Assembly (NCBI GenBank): GCA_022760475.1
Contig: JALEFZ010000038.1
Span: 1 to 64,000 of the forward strand
Reading direction: 5' to 3'
Source of the DNA: Bacteroidia bacterium
Lineage (GTDB): Bacteria; Bacteroidota; Bacteroidia; J057
Length of the DNA: 64,000 nucleotides
Numbering within the stretch: position 1 is the stretch's first letter; the number at the start of each line of letters is the position of its first letter. The translations under genes were made by a program, and so were the position numbers. Below the pieces are notes generated by a model that saw only the letters and a program-made list of their open reading frames with translations, did no database searches and had not been told where the DNA came from. Positions 17,414 to 25,314 of this stretch are shown in pieces.

Positions 17414-18109
17414 ATGTCTATCATAAAAACAAAAAATCTTCGCAAGACCTACTATGGTGTTGTTCCTGTAAATGCAGTCAATGGAGTAAACCTTGAAATT
17501 CAGAAAGGAGAATTTACTGCCATAGTCGGGCCTTCCGGTTCGGGAAAAACAACCCTGCTCAATATTATCGGAGGCCTGGACAAGGCCACAGGAGGTAACG
17601 TATGGGTTGGTGACCAGGACATCTCTCAGTTGACCAACAATGAACTGATTGATTTCAGGCTCAACAATATTGGCTTTGTTTTTCAGGCCTATAACCTGAT
17701 CCCTGTTCTCACAGCCAAAGAAAATGTGGAGTTTGTGATGCTCCTACAAAAGCGAAGCAAAGAGGAAAGGGAGGCCAGAACCAAAGAATTGTTAGAAGCC
17801 GTGGGCTTAGGCGAGTTGGTGGACAAAAGACCCAGCCATATGTCTGGAGGTCAACAGCAGCGCGTGGCTGTCGCCAGGGCATTGGCTCCTAAACCAACCT
17901 TTATACTCGCAGATGAGCCTACTGCCAACCTTGACTCTCAATCCACAGCCAACCTGCTCGATATCATGGCAGATTTGAATCGAAAGGAAAATGTAACCTT
18001 CCTATTTTCTACCCATGACCAGCGGGTAATCGACAGGGCAAGGAGGGTCATTACATTGGAAGATGGAATGATTGTGAAAGACGAACGTAGAGAAATCCAA
18101 AACGCTTGA
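17414..18109 (+). CDS. ABC transporter ATP-binding protein, LolD/MacB type
   Basis: A 231-residue ATPase with Walker A GPSGSGKTT (about 39-47), the Q-loop in GFVFQAYNL, the signature MSGGQQQRV, Walker B FILADEPTANLD and H-loop STHDQRV. These are the LolD/FtsE/MacB group features. It completes the transporter with the two upstream permeases (24-base gap). The gene is followed immediately by a strong terminator at 18115-18150, so the barrel gene downstream would be reached only by read-through or its own promoter. Confidence 0.94.
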   Translation: MSIIKTKNLRKTYYGVVPVNAVNGVNLEIQKGEFTAIVGPSGSGKTTLLNIIGGLDKATGGNVWVGDQDISQLTNNELIDFRLNNIGFVFQAYNLIPVLTAKENVEFVMLLQKRSKEEREARTKELLEAVGLGELVDKRPSHMSGGQQQRVAVARALAPKPTFILADEPTANLDSQSTANLLDIMADLNRKENVTFLFSTHDQRVIDRARRVITLEDGMIVKDERREIQNA

Positions 18110-18114
18110 TTTAT

Positions 18115-18150
18115 AGGGAATTTTCTTCAGGAAAATTCCCTCATTTTTTT
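18115..18150 (+). terminator. rho-independent terminator after the ABC ATPase gene
   Basis: An 11-base-pair stem (AGGGAATTTTC with GAAAATTCCCT) is followed by CATTTTTTT. It begins six bases after the ATPase stop. It also lies inside the longest in-frame extension of the next gene, which argues that the barrel gene starts later, at 18172. Confidence 0.8.
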
Positions 18151-18171
18151 ATCAAAGTAATACCAATTGTG

Positions 18172-19377
18172 ATGATCAGGAAAATACTCATAATCCTGTT
18201 TGGGCTATTTCTATGCCTTGGAAATACCCATTTGCAAGCTCAGGAAGAGGAAAAAGAGCCCAAATGGGAATTCAATGGCTACACCAAATACCTTCAGAAT
18301 ACAAACTTCATCAACCTGGATGGAGCAACTCTAGGTTTGAACCTTTTTCACAACCGCAGCAACCTGAATTTTGTTCCCAATTCCAAATTCAACATCGCGG
18401 TAGAAGCAAGAACAAGACTTTTCTATGGAGAGCAATTGAAACTTGACACGACCTTCGCCAATCAAATTGACCAATACAATGGATTGCTTGACCTATCCGT
18501 CAGGTGGCTGGATCGCAGGTCGCTCTTTATTCATACCATCGTAGACAGGGCCTATCTGGATTACCATACTGAAAAGTGGGAACTGCGCGTAGGTAGGCAG
18601 CGCATCAACTGGGGAATCAATACTTTTTGGAATCCCAATGACTGGTTCAATACCTTAAACTTCCTTGATTTTGATTATGAAGAAAGGCCTGGAAGTGATG
18701 GAATTCGTTTTCAATACTTTACCGGGACCCTTTCAAGTGTAGATGTGGCCGTTTCATTTGACACGACCATCGTGGGAGCTGTAAAATACGTATTCAACAC
18801 CAAAGGCTACGACATTCAGTTGCAGGGCGGATATTACAGGGGAGACATAGCTACCGGTCTGGGTTGGGCAGGTAATCTTTGGAATGCAGGATTCAAGGGA
18901 GAAGCCAGTTATTTTGTTCCCATCGAAGACCTAAGTCCAGATAGCGTAAATGCTTTTCAGCTTTCCCTTGCAGGAGATTATTCCTTTGGGAGTGGCCTAT
19001 ACCTCAATGGTGGTGTGCTGTACAACAGCAATGGTGACACGCAGAATCCTGCGGATGGAGGGCTAGGCGGAAACTCGCTTGCATCGTCAGCTTTGTCTCC
19101 GAAGAATCTATTTCCAGCTCCCTGGACTTATAGTGCGTCGGTATCCTATCCGACCTCTGCCTTGTCCAACTTGAGTTTTGCCTTCACCTATTCGCCAAAG
19201 GGACAAATCGCAGGCTTTTCTTCTGGAGACCTTACCCTAGTGATCCCAACTTTTACCTATTCTATCCGTGATAACTGGGATTTGGATGTCGTAGGGCAGG
19301 TATTTTTAGCTTCCGCAAATGAAAAATACAGCCACCTGTTCAGTTCGGCATTTCTTCGGTTGAAATGGAGTTACTAA
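18172..19377 (+). CDS. outer membrane beta-barrel protein of the TetR-ABC locus
   Basis: The 401-residue protein has a signal peptide (MIRKILIILFGLFLCLGNTHLQAQ). The rest is a run of amphipathic strands with aromatic girdles: WELRVGRQRINWGINTFWNPNDWFN is reminiscent of the DUF1302 and alginate-export barrel type. The C-terminus ends in the aromatic strand SSAFLRLKWSY expected for assembly by the BAM complex. The start is set at 18172 because the upstream extension crosses a terminator. Context suggests it is the outer membrane partner of the LolA-like carrier and ABC transporter, though a separate porin role cannot be excluded. Confidence 0.82.
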   Translation: MIRKILIILFGLFLCLGNTHLQAQEEEKEPKWEFNGYTKYLQNTNFINLDGATLGLNLFHNRSNLNFVPNSKFNIAVEARTRLFYGEQLKLDTTFANQIDQYNGLLDLSVRWLDRRSLFIHTIVDRAYLDYHTEKWELRVGRQRINWGINTFWNPNDWFNTLNFLDFDYEERPGSDGIRFQYFTGTLSSVDVAVSFDTTIVGAVKYVFNTKGYDIQLQGGYYRGDIATGLGWAGNLWNAGFKGEASYFVPIEDLSPDSVNAFQLSLAGDYSFGSGLYLNGGVLYNSNGDTQNPADGGLGGNSLASSALSPKNLFPAPWTYSASVSYPTSALSNLSFAFTYSPKGQIAGFSSGDLTLVIPTFTYSIRDNWDLDVVGQVFLASANEKYSHLFSSAFLRLKWSY

Positions 19378-19485
19378 CAGTTGACACAGCTTGGGGGTTG
19401 ATTTTGATTTTTTTTAAAGAATTTACAAATGCAATAACAATCCCACCTACTGACCTAAAGTAATCGATTTCCTTACAGAAAAAGC

Positions 19486-19526
19486 GAAGCCCTCACTCCT
19501 CTCCGGTTTGAGGGCTTCCGGTTTTA
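19486..19526 (+). terminator. putative terminator after the barrel gene
   Basis: Ten-base arms GAAGCCCTCA and TGAGGGCTTC are separated by 13 bases and followed by CGGTTTTA. It lies between the barrel gene and the transferase gene at 19569; the T-run is short. Confidence 0.5.
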
Positions 19527-19568
19527 AAACAACTGATCTCTAAGCTCAAAATTTTGTTTCTTGGAGGA

Positions 19569-20162
19569 ATGAAAATTTCCTGTGTCATCCTCGCTGCCGG
19601 GCAGGCATCCAGAATGGGGCGTCCCAAGCAATTGCTTCCTTTCGGAGAGGTTAGCCTCTTGGAGCATGTCCTGAACATAGCCTTTAAAATCGATTTTTCG
19701 GAGATCCGAATTGTACTTGGTGCTCATAAGGATTTGATTCTCCCCATAGTGGAAAAACTGGATGTACATGTTTCGATCAATGATAACTGGGCTTCAGGAA
19801 TGGGGTCTTCCATCTCATGCGCAGTTAAAGATCAGCCAAAAGATGTCGAGGGGCTTGTCATTATGCTTGGCGATCAGCCCTTCATACGAGCCAGTCATAT
19901 TGAAGCATTGATAGACACCCATCAACAAAGCAGGAAAAAAATTGTGGCAAGTATGTATGAAGAAAAGTGGGGTGTACCTGCCTTTTTCCATGAATCAATT
20001 TTTGAAAAATTGTCCGCCCTCAAGGAACAGGAGGGTGCAGGAAAGCTCATTAAAGCCCATAAAGATGAACTTGCTTTGGTTAAAAATCCCGATGCAGCCA
20101 TTGACCTGGATACCCCAGAAGACTATGAAAAGTGGAAAAACTTTTCAGGAGATTCAGTTTAG
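19569..20162 (+). CDS. MobA/MocA-like nucleotidyltransferase
   Basis: The 197-residue protein has the NTP-transferase signature: LAAGQASRMGRPKQLLPFGE (residues 7-26), with the basic KQ pair, and MLGDQPFI near 103 for metal binding. This is the MobA-like domain found in molybdenum cofactor cytidylyl- or guanylyltransferases, and similar proteins act in other cofactor pathways. The ATG at 19569 is preferred because the preceding five in-frame residues add nothing to the conserved start. No molybdenum genes are nearby in this window. It is convergent with the acyltransferase, the stops being 15 bases apart. Confidence 0.85.
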   Translation: MKISCVILAAGQASRMGRPKQLLPFGEVSLLEHVLNIAFKIDFSEIRIVLGAHKDLILPIVEKLDVHVSINDNWASGMGSSISCAVKDQPKDVEGLVIMLGDQPFIRASHIEALIDTHQQSRKKIVASMYEEKWGVPAFFHESIFEKLSALKEQEGAGKLIKAHKDELALVKNPDAAIDLDTPEDYEKWKNFSGDSV

Positions 20163-20177
20163 GAATAGCATCTAAAC

Positions 20178-21386
20178 CTAATTCTTTGATCCTTCCCAGG
20201 CTTCAACCGCCCTTCTTCCCTTCATCCCCTTGATTAAGATTGGAATCCAACCCAATATAGGAATGTAATAGGCAAACACTATGGGATTCTTAAAGGCAAT
20301 TCTCCAGAACCTGAACCATCCCCTGATAATGCCTTTAGGCTTCTTTTCGCCCTTCTGATACCTGCGGTCAAATTCAGTAAAGAGTGCTGGCCAACCGATC
20401 GGAGTCCAGTACGGCAAATCCCACCAATGCTTTCTGATACTTTGCAGGAACTCACCCCAATTGTAGGGCTTTTGTCCATAGTCTTTTACCCCTTGATCAA
20501 GATCCTTCTGCATTTCTGACTGGATGTGATCTCGGATGGCACTGATTTCTTCCTTACTTACCTCCTCCAAAGGCCTGTTGCCCACCATTTCATAGGGACT
20601 GTACTTTTTCCCGAGGACATAAGTCAGCTTAGCAGGCAAAGCGTAATAAAAAAGCCATGGCTGGATCAACAGCAATGGAGTTTGCAAAGCTACTGGCAAA
20701 TAGGGAAGCCCAGCTTTGTTTACGAATCTATTCAAGCGTCGGGATGTATAAGAAAATGGATTAATGTACTCACCATTCACACAAGAAACCCCGTGAATAT
20801 CGGTCTTATACTTAATCGACATCCTGATCATAGATGTTGAAAAAGTCTGCAATTGATATTTTCTGTTGAATCCTTTTCCAATCCCAGGCACACCTTCCGG
20901 ATATATCAATAGGTTCGAGTCCATGTAATGCATCATGGTCTCAAAATTGAGCCCAGTTGCATCTACGGCTCCTACTCTTTTCCATAAATCCGTCAAAAGG
21001 AAGGGATTCATCAGGTCAGAGGCAGAAAGCATGGGTGCTGCCAGGGCACGAAAGAGTTTGTTCAACTCATATTTATGCTTATCAAACAAGCCCGCACCGA
21101 AGATAATGGCATCCCAGGGAAAGGCCATGCCAGAGTGATTACAGGCAAAAATGATTGGGTGATCGGGATTATTTCGTTGAGGCATTTCATCAAAACCTAC
21201 AAACTCAGGGCGAAAATACCAGTTTAGCATCTCTACGATTTCAGAATTCAGCCCACGCATGTACTCTGAGTCAAATTCTGAGTCAAAAATCTTTTTGTTC
21301 TCCTCCAGAGCGGCTGCGAGCTCCTCTGGATTCATTTCACGGTAAGATTTCCCTTTGATCGCTTTCGTAGCGTTGGCCTGATCCAT
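20178..21386 (-). CDS. PlsC-like acyltransferase
   Basis: A 402-residue protein with a lysophospholipid/glycerol-3-phosphate acyltransferase core. The block FACNHSGMAFPWDAIIFG carries the catalytic histidine, but the aspartate is seven residues away instead of the usual four (NHxxxxD), which is a notable deviation unless the family's alignment shifts. LLIYPEGVPGIGKG matches the PEG block. The C-terminus has a membrane segment (NPIVFAYYIPILGWIPILIKG). It might acylate lysophospholipids or another lipid. It is separated from the TPR gene by 87 bases on the same strand. Confidence 0.82.
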   Translation of the reverse strand: MDQANATKAIKGKSYREMNPEELAAALEENKKIFDSEFDSEYMRGLNSEIVEMLNWYFRPEFVGFDEMPQRNNPDHPIIFACNHSGMAFPWDAIIFGAGLFDKHKYELNKLFRALAAPMLSASDLMNPFLLTDLWKRVGAVDATGLNFETMMHYMDSNLLIYPEGVPGIGKGFNRKYQLQTFSTSMIRMSIKYKTDIHGVSCVNGEYINPFSYTSRRLNRFVNKAGLPYLPVALQTPLLLIQPWLFYYALPAKLTYVLGKKYSPYEMVGNRPLEEVSKEEISAIRDHIQSEMQKDLDQGVKDYGQKPYNWGEFLQSIRKHWWDLPYWTPIGWPALFTEFDRRYQKGEKKPKGIIRGWFRFWRIAFKNPIVFAYYIPILGWIPILIKGMKGRRAVEAWEGSKN

Positions 21387-21473
21387 TTCGTAGTTTCCCT
21401 ATTAAGCTATTAATGAATTTAATACCTATTTATGTGAAAGCAAATTATCAGACTTATTAAATATGTTCAGGGC

Positions 21474-22202
21474 TTATCTCCCTTCAGCCTCGGGGAGAAG
21501 TTCATTTTTGACCCACAAAAAACCAGGTTCATAAGAAAGGGCTTTTCTGTAGGTTGTAATGGCCTTTTGGGGCTGACCAGTTTCATTGTAAGATTTTCCT
21601 AACCATACAAGCGCATGGAGGTACATCCAGTTATTTTCCATGCTAGCAGGATTGGCTTCAAACAAATTTACAGCCTGCTGAAAGGCATTTAAAGCCTTCT
21701 TTTTATCTCCTCCAAATAAAGCCGGGGCATGAAAACGGAAATTTCCCTGCTCTACCCAAGCCACAGGTTCACGGGGGTCCAGTTTTTTACTTTTTTCGAT
21801 ATAGGAAGACGATTTGGGTCCCAGGTACATGGATTTTGCAGGAAAACGTCCAATCTCCATGGCCAATAAAGCACCATAAAGTGCATGGGCCTTGGCATTT
21901 GCAGGATAAGTTTTTAATACCTCCTTGAGTTGTTTTTGGGTCCTGTAAATGTATTTGTCGGCCTCTTTGTCCTTATTCTTTGCCATGCAATAACCAATAT
22001 ATCCATAGGACGCCTCTATGATTTCAAATTTCTGATCAAGATCCTTGGCTTTAGCGAATTCTACAGTCAGAATATTGCTCCATTTTCCACCAAGATCGTT
22101 GATGTAGCAATTGTATACCTCTTTTCTCAGTTGCTGAGCCTCCGCTTGAGTTCCTAAACCACTGGCAAACAATATTACGAAAAGCAAAATCCTAAAATCC
22201 AT
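21474..22202 (-). CDS. exported tetratricopeptide repeat protein
   Basis: The 242-residue protein has a signal peptide (about 1-22, ending TQAEAQ). The mature part is helical with TPR-like units: DKEADKYIYRTQKQLKEVLKTYPANAKAHAL in broken form, EPVAWVEQGNFRF, KKALNAFQQAVNLFEANP and the best unit at about 205-235 (GQPQKAITTYRKALSYEPGF). It could be periplasmic or outer-membrane associated, mediating protein contacts. The gene is divergent from the SDR gene at 22393 across a 190-base region containing a perfect palindrome. Confidence 0.8.
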   Translation of the reverse strand: MDFRILLFVILFASGLGTQAEAQQLRKEVYNCYINDLGGKWSNILTVEFAKAKDLDQKFEIIEASYGYIGYCMAKNKDKEADKYIYRTQKQLKEVLKTYPANAKAHALYGALLAMEIGRFPAKSMYLGPKSSSYIEKSKKLDPREPVAWVEQGNFRFHAPALFGGDKKKALNAFQQAVNLFEANPASMENNWMYLHALVWLGKSYNETGQPQKAITTYRKALSYEPGFLWVKNELLPEAEGR

Positions 22203-22314
22203 AACTATCTTTTATAGGAAAACCTATGAATCATGAAATAGTTGCTCAATCAAGAAGAATTCTTCGCCAAATATTTTACCCAATCTTTGCATAGGCCAGA
22301 TTTGATACCTAATT

Positions 22315-22332
22315 TAGTATGCATGCATACTA
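22315..22332. promoter_or_regulatory. 18-base perfect palindrome, candidate operator
   Basis: TAGTATGCATGCATACTA is fully self-complementary. It lies 60 bases before the SDR start and 113 bases before the divergent TPR gene start. Perfect symmetry of this size at a promoter suggests a dimeric repressor site. Confidence 0.5.
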
Positions 22333-22392
22333 TTTTTATGATAAAAGAATAGGCTTGCTTGAAAAATTTATTCTGGACTACAAAATTATATC

Positions 22393-23211
22393 ATGAGCGA
22401 TTTTAAAGGGAAAACGGTATTCATTACAGGTGCCAGTCGGGGCATAGGAAAGGCCATCGGCATCAAACTCGCAAGCGAAGGTGCCAATATTGTCATCGCA
22501 GCTAAGACTGCCGCGCCCCATCCCAAATTAGAGGGAACAGTATTCACCGCGGCGGAGGAAATGGAAGCTGCTGGTGGGAAAGCCCTTCCCTTGGTGATGG
22601 ATGTCAGGCAGGAAGAAATGGTTCAGGCTGCCATACAGAAAGCCGTAGATACCTTTGGCGGACTGGATATCCTTGTCAATAATGCCTCAGCGATCCAACT
22701 CACCCCGAGCCTACAGACCGCGATGAAGCGCTTTGACCTGATGCACTCAGTCAACTACAGAGGTACCTTTATGACCTCTCAAAAGGCAATTCCTTTTCTC
22801 CTCAAAAGCGAAAATCCACATATCCTCAACCTCTCTCCTCCACTCAACATTGAGAAAAGATGGTTTGCCCCCCATCTTCCCTATACATATGCAAAATTTG
22901 GCATGAGTTTTTGTACCTTTGCCATGTCTGAAGAGTTTAAGAAACAGGGACTTGCAGTCAACAGCCTTTGGCCAAGGACAGGTATAGCAACAGCGGCTAT
23001 TCAAATGCTGGGAGGCGATGCCATGATGCAACAGTGTCGCAAGCCAGAAATCATGGCTGATGCTGCCTACTTTATTTTGAAAAGAAATAGCAAGGAACAC
23101 AGCGGTAATTTTTATATTGATGATGATGTATTGAGGAGTGAGGGAATCAGTGATTTGGATCACTACGCTGTAGATCCTTCTAAGCCATTGATGCCAGACT
23201 TCTTCGTATAA
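22393..23211 (+). CDS. short-chain dehydrogenase, HSDL2-like
   Basis: The 272-residue NAD(P)-dependent oxidoreductase has the Rossmann motif TGASRGIGKAIG (about 11-22), NNAS, and the active-site YTYAK. The IVIAAKTAAPHPKLEGTV insert and the conserved NSLWPRT block are features of the group related to hydroxysteroid dehydrogenase-like protein 2. The reaction cannot be set from sequence; acyl or ketoacyl substrates are plausible. It is followed 34 bases later by a phasin-like gene, hinting at lipid or polyhydroxyalkanoate context. Confidence 0.9.
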   Translation: MSDFKGKTVFITGASRGIGKAIGIKLASEGANIVIAAKTAAPHPKLEGTVFTAAEEMEAAGGKALPLVMDVRQEEMVQAAIQKAVDTFGGLDILVNNASAIQLTPSLQTAMKRFDLMHSVNYRGTFMTSQKAIPFLLKSENPHILNLSPPLNIEKRWFAPHLPYTYAKFGMSFCTFAMSEEFKKQGLAVNSLWPRTGIATAAIQMLGGDAMMQQCRKPEIMADAAYFILKRNSKEHSGNFYIDDDVLRSEGISDLDHYAVDPSKPLMPDFFV

Positions 23212-23245
23212 GATTGAATAAATTCACTCAAAATAAAGCGTACAA

Positions 23246-23581
23246 ATGGAAGAAATGATCAAAAAGTTTGTCTACACCAGTGTAGGTATGCTCTCTGCAG
23301 CCAGTGAAAAATTGCAGGAGGCAGTAGATGATTTTGTAGGGTCTGGCAAAGAATCCAAGGAGGAAGGGAAAAAAATCATGAATGATTTCCAGTCTGAAAT
23401 GGACAAGCAACAATCCGAATTGGAAGAAAGAGGTAAGGCACTCATGGCAACCATTGAGGAAAATATGCCTTCCTTCAAAACCGAAAATCTTCCATGGGTG
23501 AAGGATATTCTTTCAAGGCTTGAAGCCATTGAGAAAAAGCTGGAAGAAAAAGATAATGACGAAAAAGGCGGAGAAGCTTAA
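23246..23581 (+). CDS. phasin-like coiled-coil protein
   Basis: A 111-residue, highly charged, wholly helical protein. It begins with an amphipathic helix (MEEMIKKFVYTSVGMLSAASEKLQEAV) and ends in a heptad-like segment (VKDILSRLEAIEKKLEEK). This matches the phasin/PhaI-PhaF type proteins that coat polyhydroxyalkanoate granules, or other small membrane-associated helical proteins. No polymer synthase lies in the window. It probably shares a transcript with the SDR gene, and a strong hairpin terminator follows. Confidence 0.7.
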   Translation: MEEMIKKFVYTSVGMLSAASEKLQEAVDDFVGSGKESKEEGKKIMNDFQSEMDKQQSELEERGKALMATIEENMPSFKTENLPWVKDILSRLEAIEKKLEEKDNDEKGGEA

Positions 23582-23651
23582 TTTTCCATGATTCTTGAAA
23601 GCCTTTATTAAAGCGGGACAAATCAAGAATCCCTCATTCGATAAAATTTTG

Positions 23652-23701
23652 GCAAAAAACCTGGACTTATTCGCAAATAAGTTCAGGTTTTTGCTCTTTT
23701 A
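23652..23701 (+). terminator. rho-independent terminator after phasin-like gene
   Basis: A long stem of about 19 base pairs with near-perfect arms (23652-23671 and 23676-23694) and a short loop is followed by a T-rich run. It precedes the aminotransferase start by about 20 bases, so that gene needs its own promoter or read-through. Confidence 0.75.
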
Positions 23702-23719
23702 ATAAATATTTCATAAGAA

Positions 23720-24904
23720 ATGGAAACGATCACCAATTCAAGCCTTCATGAACTTGATAAGGCAAACTACCTGCCTACTTTTAACCGTTACCCGATCACA
23801 CTGGCAAGGGGAAGGGGGTCAAAGGTATGGGATGTCGAAGGAAAGGAATACATTGATACCGTCGGAGGGATCGCTGTAAACAGCATTGGGCACTGCCATC
23901 CAAGGCATGTGGAAGCCATTCAGAGGCAGGCGGGCGAGTTGATGCACATTTGCAATGCCTACTTGAGTGAACCACAGGCATTGTTGTCCAAAAAATTAAA
24001 GGACATATCTGGTCTGGATAGGGTCTTCTTCGCCAACAGTGGTGCTGAAGCCGTAGAAGGGGCTATAAAGATCGCAAGGAAATATGCCCACTCCATTGGT
24101 AGAGGGGGAGATATCCTCTCATTTGAAAAATCATTTCACGGCAGAACCATGGCCACCATCGCCGCTGGTAGGGAAAAATACCAAAAGGGTTTTGATCCAA
24201 TTCCTAAGGGATTTTTGCGACTGCCATTCAATGACATTGAAGCCGTCAAACAAGCCATTACCAGACAAAGCGGGGGAATCCTTGTAGAAGCTATCCAGGG
24301 TGAAGGAGGGGTAAGGCCAACGAGCATGGAGTTTTTACAAGAGCTACGTGAGATATGTAACCAAGAAAATATTGTGCTGATTCTGGATGAAGTCCAAACG
24401 GGATTTGGCAGAACAGGGAGGATGTTTGCCAAGGATTTATATGGAATTCAGCCTGATGTCATGTCCATAGCTAAAGGAATGGGAGGAGGATTTCCAATTG
24501 GAGCTGTATTGTCGAGTGAAAAAGTAAGCTCCGCCATAGAAAAAGGGGATCATGGAACTACCTTTGGAGGCAACCCACTTGCCTGTGCAGCTTCGCTGGC
24601 AGTGATTGAGGTCATAGAAGAAGAAGGACTAGTAGAAAAAGCTGCTGAAATGGAGAGTTGGTTCAGGGCACAAATAGCAGAAATGGATGAACCCAAAATC
24701 AAGGAGGTGAGGGGCCATGGCCTGATGCTAGGTTTACAATTTGACTTCCCCACACGTCCCTTGGCCGAAATGATGGCCCACAAAGGCATACTCGCCAATG
24801 CTTGTGCAGGCGATGTCATTCGTTTTGTACCTGCCCTGAATATCACAAAGAAGGAGTTTAGCAAGGTTTTGGATTGCCTAAGGGATTGTTTGCAGGAATT
24901 TTAA
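23720..24904 (+). CDS. class III aminotransferase (acetylornithine/aspartate aminotransferase family)
   Basis: The 394-residue pyridoxal-phosphate enzyme has NSGAEAVEGAIKIARK (cofactor phosphate region), the DEVQTGFGRTG block with the aspartate that pairs with the pyridine ring, the Schiff-base lysine K252 in SIAKGMGGGFP, and TTFGGNPLAC. The family includes acetylornithine aminotransferase (ArgD), ornithine and 4-aminobutyrate aminotransferases. Length and motifs are closest to ArgD, but no arginine genes are nearby, so I leave the symbol blank. It stands alone between a terminator and the palindromic repeat. Confidence 0.9.
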   Translation: METITNSSLHELDKANYLPTFNRYPITLARGRGSKVWDVEGKEYIDTVGGIAVNSIGHCHPRHVEAIQRQAGELMHICNAYLSEPQALLSKKLKDISGLDRVFFANSGAEAVEGAIKIARKYAHSIGRGGDILSFEKSFHGRTMATIAAGREKYQKGFDPIPKGFLRLPFNDIEAVKQAITRQSGGILVEAIQGEGGVRPTSMEFLQELREICNQENIVLILDEVQTGFGRTGRMFAKDLYGIQPDVMSIAKGMGGGFPIGAVLSSEKVSSAIEKGDHGTTFGGNPLACAASLAVIEVIEEEGLVEKAAEMESWFRAQIAEMDEPKIKEVRGHGLMLGLQFDFPTRPLAEMMAHKGILANACAGDVIRFVPALNITKKEFSKVLDCLRDCLQEF

Positions 24905-25314
24905 AGGTGATCATTCTCTATTGACCATGAAAGACCAAGCGGTGTAGGAAGCAGCTCATAGCTCCTACAGGTCCTATTAGGATAATGGGTGTTATAGCTT
25001 TAGCTGTAAACTTTCCAAGAAACCCTGACAGGGTTTAAACCCTGTCAGGGTGTAGGGTGGCGAGCCCCTAATGCTTAGCAAAACATATAATTATTGTTGT
25101 TTTACCTAAAATCTCGGTTCTAATATGAGATTTTTAGTTTAGGGATTTCTCCCTTTGAAAAATCAGCTAGATAAAGTCATTTTAAATTGCCTGGCAGCTT
25201 GAGGAATGAATTCAAACTGGTTCCTCCCTGCAGCCTTTTTTAAAAACAGTCTTTAGGTAAAGATATTTAAAATGATAAGTCGTATATTTTTCTCTCAACT
25301 ACCAAACAGCCACC
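24905..25314. other. intergenic region with inverted repeats
   Basis: About 410 bases without a gene. It contains a 7-base inverted repeat TGTAGGA/TCCTACA at 24943-24969 that may act as a weak hairpin, and the 28-base palindrome at 25023-25050. The right part is AT-rich and should contain the promoter of the first barrel gene. Confidence 0.6.
25023..25050. repeat. 28-base REP-like palindrome (copy 1)
   Basis: Perfect palindrome made of CCCTGACAGGG, the spacer TTTAAA, and CCCTGTCAGGG. Each arm is itself almost self-complementary. A sister copy with the arms in reverse order is at 35096-35123. Confidence 0.8.

Noticed and set aside
18106..18171. Extended start for the outer membrane barrel gene overlapping the ATPase stop
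   Set aside because: The extension would run through a strong terminator hairpin, and the true signal peptide begins at 18172.
24943..24969. TGTAGGA/TCCTACA repeat as a mobile-element end
   Set aside because: It is only seven bases long and has no transposase or target-site duplication next to it.
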